A stretch of DNA of 17,108 nt from Bacteroidales bacterium UBA1179 (GTDB lineage Bacteria; Bacteroidota; Bacteroidia; Bacteroidales; Bacteroidaceae), in assembly GCA_002309915.1 (NCBI GenBank), contig DBYT01000128.1, forward strand, positions 185-17,292. The letters are read 5' to 3'. Under the pieces are notes generated by a model that did no database searches, was not told the origin of the DNA, and saw nothing but the letters and a program-made list of their open reading frames with translations. The position numbers and the translations under genes were made by a program. Positions 15,901 to 17,108 of this stretch are shown here, one piece after another (the stretch's first letter is position 1; each line of letters begins with the position of its first letter).

Positions 15901-16317
15901 TATCATGAGTTCTCAGGCAACATGGTTGTAATTGCCAAGGTTCTCTATAACGGTCAGCCGGCCAAGAATGCTGAACTCGGAATATTCGCTGAGGGTCAGT
16001 GCCGTCAGGCTGAGTTCACTGATGAGAACGGAATGGTTTACATGACTGTTCCCGGTGACAAACAGAGCCAGCTGAGAGCCGTAGCCGTAATCAACGGACA
16101 GTTCTACAACATAGAGCAGAGCGTTGACTACAGGAACGACGATATCATCGGCACACCCAGCAATCCTCTCCAGCTCACTGTAGGTTCACAGACAACCGGT
16201 ATCTCTGTAATCAATGCTGATTCAGACGATATGATGTTTGACCTGCAGGGTCGCAAGATTGAGGACGACGCTGAGAACGGAATCATAATCAAGGGCAGAA
16301 AGAAGATTATCAAGTAA
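6907..16317 (+). CDS. Giant secreted multidomain protein (Fn3, LamG, Ig-like), putative T9SS cargo
   Basis: 3136 residues, exported and probably surface-attached or released; no enzyme domain is visible, so a binding, adhesive or scaffold role is inferred. Domains in order: signal peptide 1-30 (cut after LQA); unassigned beta-rich, Trp-rich region 31-300; three Fn3-like domains (about 305-406, 408-508, 512-612); a carboxypeptidase-regulatory-like domain split by LamG-1 (613-648, LamG 650-885, 895-956); further such Ig-like domains (about 957-1050 and from 1051); unassigned beta-rich region 1100-1400; a central unassigned module 1405-1800 with DPPG (1415-1418), a helix (about 1630-1677) and GGQTCNPYEG (1779-1788); Ig/Fn3-like 1810-2050; an SbsA-type Ig domain split by two LamG domains (2051-2106, LamG-2 2107-2297, LamG-3 2308-2518, 2529-2590); a BACON-like Ig 2587-2684; C-terminal repeats 2686-3095; and a tail 3111-3136 with FDLQGRKI and IIKGRKKIIK, like the end of a Bacteroidetes sorting domain. 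Gene and domain order are clear; function is not. Confidence 0.9.
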   Translation: MKKNKGPERWRRLLPLLLLCLFGMTGQLQASIRFEQHCEIMDQPKLGHPYITFDLIYYDWTNGSNSFFLHDSGDGVHKGPAIWVDGHYICSPDWELAWPDTDETGNGTGASNEAAKVDGWWGTRYTNTYDGITYVVRFYNPYEQVKTSKQRKFAVRMCIYMGQMEVGATHTVRIRGKWKINGEGSYWVDNTWTTNALSSPWGAGTPTARMINYNTVSLNGTLDSRITTKVGFYKTSEGSAPSGFVPQNRLSGVKSYTSDSYSNQTNTYTRSDANQANGSTVAVQYFTELSADNELITIYRWYNLNVPGFVKPTNVGAEPDTWSKSVHVSWNKETSNSRSTEGTWSVFRDNTEIASKLSYGTDHYDDNNVPEYNKQYTYKVAFIPKDAPNGTVYTKLTGTKEATVDRTWNITGFTAEVTKDNKIQLNWNHNNIKDASGSKPYQLKLTRSDDGGETWTDLETFTINSDKTTSGKHTDNFELAGNHAYTYKLSINLLETDYAKESNPVTLNGTSLTSFTATRGAYNNMVKLTWKAKQVGFNETSYVVYRRPLGSTDEKDWVPVYSTSGTGSNYSYDDNTVLTGTYNEYKVAIVETLNNGNQMTYSSKTTDGFTYSTGVVSGRLTYGTGTAVEGAKVTLKPQNGDGDISTTGTHSLLFTGTDAGLFYKSDSTTIQKLFNKDFSVQMYINPKSSEMNDPNKQVYNLLHVLHVFFMGLQYDADTKAYNLRTWLNGSFETSKFQIPADEWSQITLVHDQTAKNITLYCFTKDTVMTDVVKKGAVIDWSKKNGNDPMTTNKLDIFGTAGSGDGSDNNFRGYADEFRFFTKALSEKEVKRNYNHPLAGNEDGLAIYYPFDEGLSVQTLAYDYSKTNGISNERHAKTTVAAYSTNIIPLEEQLSLMTYTDVNGNFTIRGVPFVGDGTSYSVIPSLGIHQFSPSSQTRFVSQSSLIHSGVDFDDVSSFPVSGTVYYENTTYPVDGVSFRVDGVTCTMDGDVITTNERGEYTISVPIGDHYIVAEKNGHTFALDGRYPAKAGTKHTFNQEIKNLEFYDNTLVNFTGRVVGGSIQGDKSVGFGLSTNNIGVSQLQLSPLNTDYSLNSYKKYNKDSTAYWYEVDTVTRVAPSATQVIASDSWFGATKPFCNTIYINSDAKTGEFSAMLPPLEYAINSIKVVKTQQSLLDNSVTVDMTNTTRQTCDTLYHDDGSYELYTYDNLYKQIYHSEPQFTVKQQDHEDGSFGIDTYSFVAGEETVTLNDIYSVENGNVTYKYGAPLFIKEDNYVFNLEGYELYTNQDDKNNIVTDKVPLIGNIVTINNALSASQSVYVEDGVTSQGNAVQAGQVVELKSNQLTLDSLGTARYEWKAGLPNISGDFTRTISMNYDIEGRPYQWSGNGMKGIILGTLATGNNFITAGPDKLLMILRDPPGTNSHAEWSTGSITTSSSVKGTTFTENASVSFKHRFGLHTEIIAGTPGVGDITVLEAKDDLEIGAKMESEGESSTKMETTTTITQAFSTSSDPEYVGAQGDVFIGQSTNIIFGKARNLDFKREADGTIHIALEDIMTTGLEFGTLFSYTLNYIENVLFPNYQLMLDSKLETVSEQEYLTTDQVAPGRTRPRYITTLEPDDPKFGKTGTYKFLVPQDIDENFADSVIWIMQQLENWKTYLAKNEEEKVKAYENRAKNTRNYSFDSGSDVSYSIQVDSTKTTSWEWKVAAGITINNSFGFEVKGFGVETTIQDETTGGTHQVDENGEGSSTTYSFTLSEEGDDDAISVDVFDYGSYGPIFRTRGGQTCNPYEGKVVTKYYQPGTVIMDATMQIEVPKIAVDINELTDIPSGGTANYTLRLSNESEIDEDVYYRLLVNDETNENGANLMIDGKPVTDSRIIKVPAGQVVTKALQLKQTNLSILDYNDIEIVLASQSQFDPTSTWDVIADTVKVSAHFVPSSSDVTMQLDNTLINSTTGTDLNVSFKDFDPNYLGLKAFRLQYKKQGSANWTQFKEYVLGNPTGNQEKLPSGGVVTYKLPMASFSDGDYTFRVVSVSTFGMDEVYKYSQEIALTKDMQRPRPLGQPEPADGILSIGDELSITFNEPFMNGELTKTGNFILTGVLNGATIDHETALRMSGSDLTAATEADINLAGKEFSFDMWVKIDGAGTILSHGNGNTKFTVGVTSDNKLVVDIAGTPYKSNVALPTGKWIFLTLSFAKNGNSYKLIAAKADESGTENIITAYDIKEYSGNGQLAVGKGMNGAIHELLLWDTARDITTALVDRSKTKNPSTRHLAGYWKMNEGEGTEITDFSRARHMVMADESWYLNNENLSVQLDGSSALLLNLSESPHTPGDDYLVEFWMRTSQSTGTAQLIQAAGVGLSLENGLLKLTSDENKFDASSASLADNTWHHIALNVLRIGSAAVYVDGERTISTSAQNLGSIATDNMVVGAKRTRANVGYTYSNYFIGNIDEVRVWNATLDATQISTKRKIRLTGSEEGLVAYYPFETKGLDSGNQIITKGYATDLAGGKFQAQLTTDGQISYATEAPALRNKQIETNVSYDYTASDTKIVLSIDEDPAIIEGCYLNLTVRDLRDANGNYSEPVNWTVFVNRNELEWKEDDLNMTTHVKDQTSATATIVNKGGVQQLWSISGMPSWLEASADYGVTNPTAETRITFTVSESTPIGHYEETVYLKGNNGIETPLTVSVTVTGDVPSWNVRANDYEMPMSLISVLKMPGSTADDANDLVAAFIDGVCRGVAHPEYKKRYDTYYVTMDIYGNSTDADKKVTFRAYDASTGTIYPIVETSETIGFNALDLIGRYDTPTTLTAVDRIEQTTELKKGWNWFSLYVKSDDMNVKSVFGSVADDLVMVKGQSQQEGFIMHENGIWAGSMKELSNSRMYSVKMSADQDFSLIGSRISSENQKITIVRGWNWVGYYGSQVISVTDALAGMNPQNGDIIKGQSGVAYYDNFEWNGSLKTLEPGHGYMIMSTTDAERQFSYPSVTTSPRRAPGRSSAAQSSFDPVDYHEFSGNMVVIAKVLYNGQPAKNAELGIFAEGQCRQAEFTDENGMVYMTVPGDKQSQLRAVAVINGQFYNIEQSVDYRNDDIIGTPSNPLQLTVGSQTTGISVINADSDDMMFDLQGRKIEDDAENGIIIKGRKKIIK
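8743..9774 (+). other. LamG-1 inserted in a carboxypeptidase-regulatory-like domain
   Basis: Residues 613-648 read as the first half of a CarboxypepD_reg/Ig-like domain (GVVSGRLTYG, then AVEGAKVTLKP). Residues 895-956 read as its second half (YTDVNGNFTIRGVPF, then SYSVIPS). Between them is a LamG/concanavalin-like domain starting THSLLFTG and ending in the usual LAIYYPFDEG with a following DYSKTNG. The flanking halves make a full domain only when joined. Boundaries are read by eye and may be off by about ten residues. Confidence 0.65.
11119..12306 (+). other. Unassigned central module with two similar Ser/Thr-rich hairpin-like segments
   Basis: Residues 1405-1800 of the giant protein. After DPPG (1415-1418) comes a Ser/Thr-rich segment in which polar and hydrophobic residues alternate, with a charged turn and a Thr-rich return strand (MESEGESSTKMETTTTIT), ending in GDVFIG. 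A predicted helix follows at about 1630-1677 (rich in Trp, Lys, Glu, Asn). A second similar segment (about 1680-1775) has VDENGEGSSTTYSFTLSEE as its return strand and ends in SVDVFDYG. GGQTCNPYEG then closes the module. I cannot match it to a named family. Confidence 0.5.
13057..14676 (+). other. Two LamG domains inserted in an SbsA-type Ig domain
   Basis: Residues 2051-2106 look like the first half of an SbsA/Big_5-type Ig domain (PEPADGILSIGDELSITFNE, then NFILTGVLNG). Residues 2529-2590 look like its second half (SYDYTASDTKIVLSI, then LTVRDLRDANGN and a closing strand WTVFVNR). Between them are LamG-2 (from ALRMSG, with FSFDMWVKIDG and LAGYWKMNEGEG) and LamG-3 (from SVQLDG, with YLVEFWMRTS, NTWHHIALNV, GNIDEVRVWN and LVAYYPFE). 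This is the second domain-in-domain insertion in the same protein. Confidence 0.65.
14962..16191 (+). repeat. C-terminal A-B-B'-A' protein repeats of the giant protein
   Basis: Module A (about residues 2686-2795) has LVAAFIDGVCRGVAHP and ends LDLIGRYDTPTTL. Module A' (2999-3095) has AELGIFAEGQCRQAEF and ends DDIIGTPSNPLQLT. Cys2729 and Cys3032 are each followed by Arg at equivalent places. Between them lie B (about 2811-2885) and B' (2899-2976), both built on K/R-GWNW, then a VKGQ or IKGQ motif, an aromatic run, W-x-GS and a final tyrosine before a strand. The copies are diverged at the DNA level, so this is an old protein-level duplication. Such modules are common just before sorting tails in large Bacteroidetes secreted proteins. 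Confidence 0.65.
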
Positions 16318-16334
16318 GTCCGCCCGACCTTTTG

Positions 16335-16373
16335 AAATACCGGTGTCCCTGACAAGGCACCGGTATTTTTTTT
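16335..16373 (+). terminator. Intrinsic terminator of the giant gene
   Basis: AAATACCGGTG (16335-16345) pairs perfectly with CACCGGTATTT (16358-16368): 11 base pairs, extendable by a U-G and a C-G pair, with a loop of 8 to 12 bases. The T-run 16366-16373 follows directly. It begins 18 bases after the giant-gene stop at 16315-16317. This is the only strong intrinsic terminator visible in the window. Confidence 0.85.
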
Positions 16374-16378
16374 GTTGT

Positions 16379-16386
16379 TATATTTG
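16379..16386 (+). promoter_or_regulatory. Probable -7 element for the acid phosphatase gene
   Basis: TATATTTG matches TAnnTTTG exactly and lies 25 bases before the ATG at 16411. No -33 TTTG is present: the -33 zone falls in the right arm of the preceding terminator stem. Confidence 0.5.
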
Positions 16387-16410
16387 CACTGCTTAACCTA
16401 CAGAACTATT

Positions 16411-17108
16411 ATGAGAAAGTCATTTGTCGTATCAGCTGCCATTTTACTGATTTCAGTCTGCGTTCAGGCGCAATACAGACGCCCCACCTCCTATTTCAGT
16501 GCCGATTCCCTACCCAATGCGGTACTCTTTCTGCCGGCACCGCCTGACACCAACTCAACCCAGTTCGCATATGACGTTTCACAGTATGAATGGGGCAAGG
16601 AACAGCGTCTTGACACTCTCAGGCTCAAACAGGCTCAGAACCACGCCGTCAACACCGCATCCGAAATGGCGGCCTATTTCAGCGAGCCGTTCGGCATGAA
16701 AATATCCCGCGAGACCACTCCTGCCATAATGCGTCTGCTGAACCGTGCAGTCCCCACCTTCCAGGCAAGTGCTACACGCCCCAAGGCAGCATACATGCGC
16801 CCCAGACCCTACAATTATTACAACGAGCCATCAGGACTGCCTGCCAGCGAGGATCGTGAGCATCCTACAGGCTCATACCCATCGGGCCATACGGTACGCG
16901 GATGGGGAATGGCCCTTATCCTGGCCGAGATCAATCCCGCCGCACAGGATGCCATACTGCTGCTTGGATATGAATGGGGACAGAGCCGCGTGATATTGGG
17001 ATATCACTGGCAGAGTGATGTGGATGCATCAAGAATGCTGGGCGCAGCCTGTCTGGCACGAATGCATACCAGCCCCGACTTTATGGCCGATATGGCCGCA
17101 GCGCGTGA
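16411..17108 (+). CDS. Secreted class A acid phosphatase, PAP2 superfamily (3' end outside window)
   Basis: Hydrolyses phosphate monoesters in the periplasm or outside the cell; substrate range is not readable from sequence. The frame stays open from ATG 16411 to the edge (232 codons plus 2 bases); the TGA at the very end is out of frame, so the C-terminus is missing, probably by only a few residues judging by family length. A signal peptide covers residues 1-20 (cleavage after VQA, before QYRRP). The full PAP2 catalytic pattern is present with standard spacing: K125-x6-R132-P133, the class A signature GSYPSGHT (154-161, His160), and S192-R193-x5-H199-x3-D203, where His199 is the expected phosphate-accepting nucleophile. 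It belongs to the PhoN-like bacterial non-specific acid phosphatases. It has its own promoter-like element after a strong terminator, so it is probably a separate transcription unit from the giant gene. Confidence 0.92.
   Translation, partial: MRKSFVVSAAILLISVCVQAQYRRPTSYFSADSLPNAVLFLPAPPDTNSTQFAYDVSQYEWGKEQRLDTLRLKQAQNHAVNTASEMAAYFSEPFGMKISRETTPAIMRLLNRAVPTFQASATRPKAAYMRPRPYNYYNEPSGLPASEDREHPTGSYPSGHTVRGWGMALILAEINPAAQDAILLLGYEWGQSRVILGYHWQSDVDASRMLGAACLARMHTSPDFMADMAAAR

Noticed and set aside
6907..16317. Giant gene as an Rhs/contact-dependent toxin or a polyketide-type megagene
   Set aside because: There are no YD repeats, no C-terminal toxin domain and no carrier or ketosynthase motifs. 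The domains seen are extracellular beta-sandwiches with a signal peptide.
16499..16993. Two plus-strand open frames (16499-16699 and 16745-16993) at the right end
   Set aside because: Both are out-of-frame shadows of the acid phosphatase, whose own frame is open from 16411 to the edge with signal peptide and full catalytic pattern.

Overview
The window looks like a chromosomal piece of a Bacteroidales bacterium, most likely a Prevotellaceae or Bacteroidaceae relative. The evidence is the repeated -7 element TAnnTTTG (or TATCTTCG) about 24 to 47 bases before five starts, the lack of strong Shine-Dalgarno sites, a TPR-transmembrane-AraC regulator of the kind common in that order, and a giant secreted protein ending in a tail like a type IX secretion sorting signal. 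No rRNA, tRNA, CRISPR array, insertion sequence or phage gene is visible. Assignment to a genus is not possible by eye.

Layout. (1) Positions 1-2490, plus strand: the last 13 codons of an unidentified gene, then aspartate kinase and diaminopimelate decarboxylase. These two enzymes catalyse the first and last steps of the aspartate-to-lysine route and are only 2 bases apart. (2) Positions 2491-4936, minus strand: a secreted or outer-membrane beta-barrel-like protein of unknown function, then an RmuC-family DNA recombination protein. The lysA stop and the stop of the barrel gene abut with no spacing inside a 12-base palindrome. (3) Positions 5050-16317, plus strand: a membrane-spanning regulator with a predicted periplasmic TPR sensor and a cytoplasmic AraC-type DNA-binding domain. 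It is followed by one 9.4 kb gene (55% of the window) for a 3136-residue secreted multidomain protein with Fn3, carboxypeptidase-regulatory-like, LamG, SbsA-type Ig, BACON-like and repeated C-terminal modules. (4) Positions 16335-17108: a strong intrinsic terminator, a compact promoter and a secreted class A acid phosphatase that runs off the right edge.

The most interesting unit is the regulator and giant-protein pair. The 150-base gap between them holds an imperfect direct repeat with a 21-base period just upstream of the probable -7 element, which is the arrangement expected for an AraC-family activator. The working model is that the TPR domain senses something in the periplasm, the AraC domain binds this repeat, and the giant surface or secreted protein is switched on. 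Inside the giant protein, LamG domains appear inserted within Ig-like domains at two separate places. A central module of about 400 residues that I cannot assign contains two similar Ser/Thr-rich beta-hairpin-like segments separated by a helix. The C-terminus has an A-B-B'-A' repeat order.
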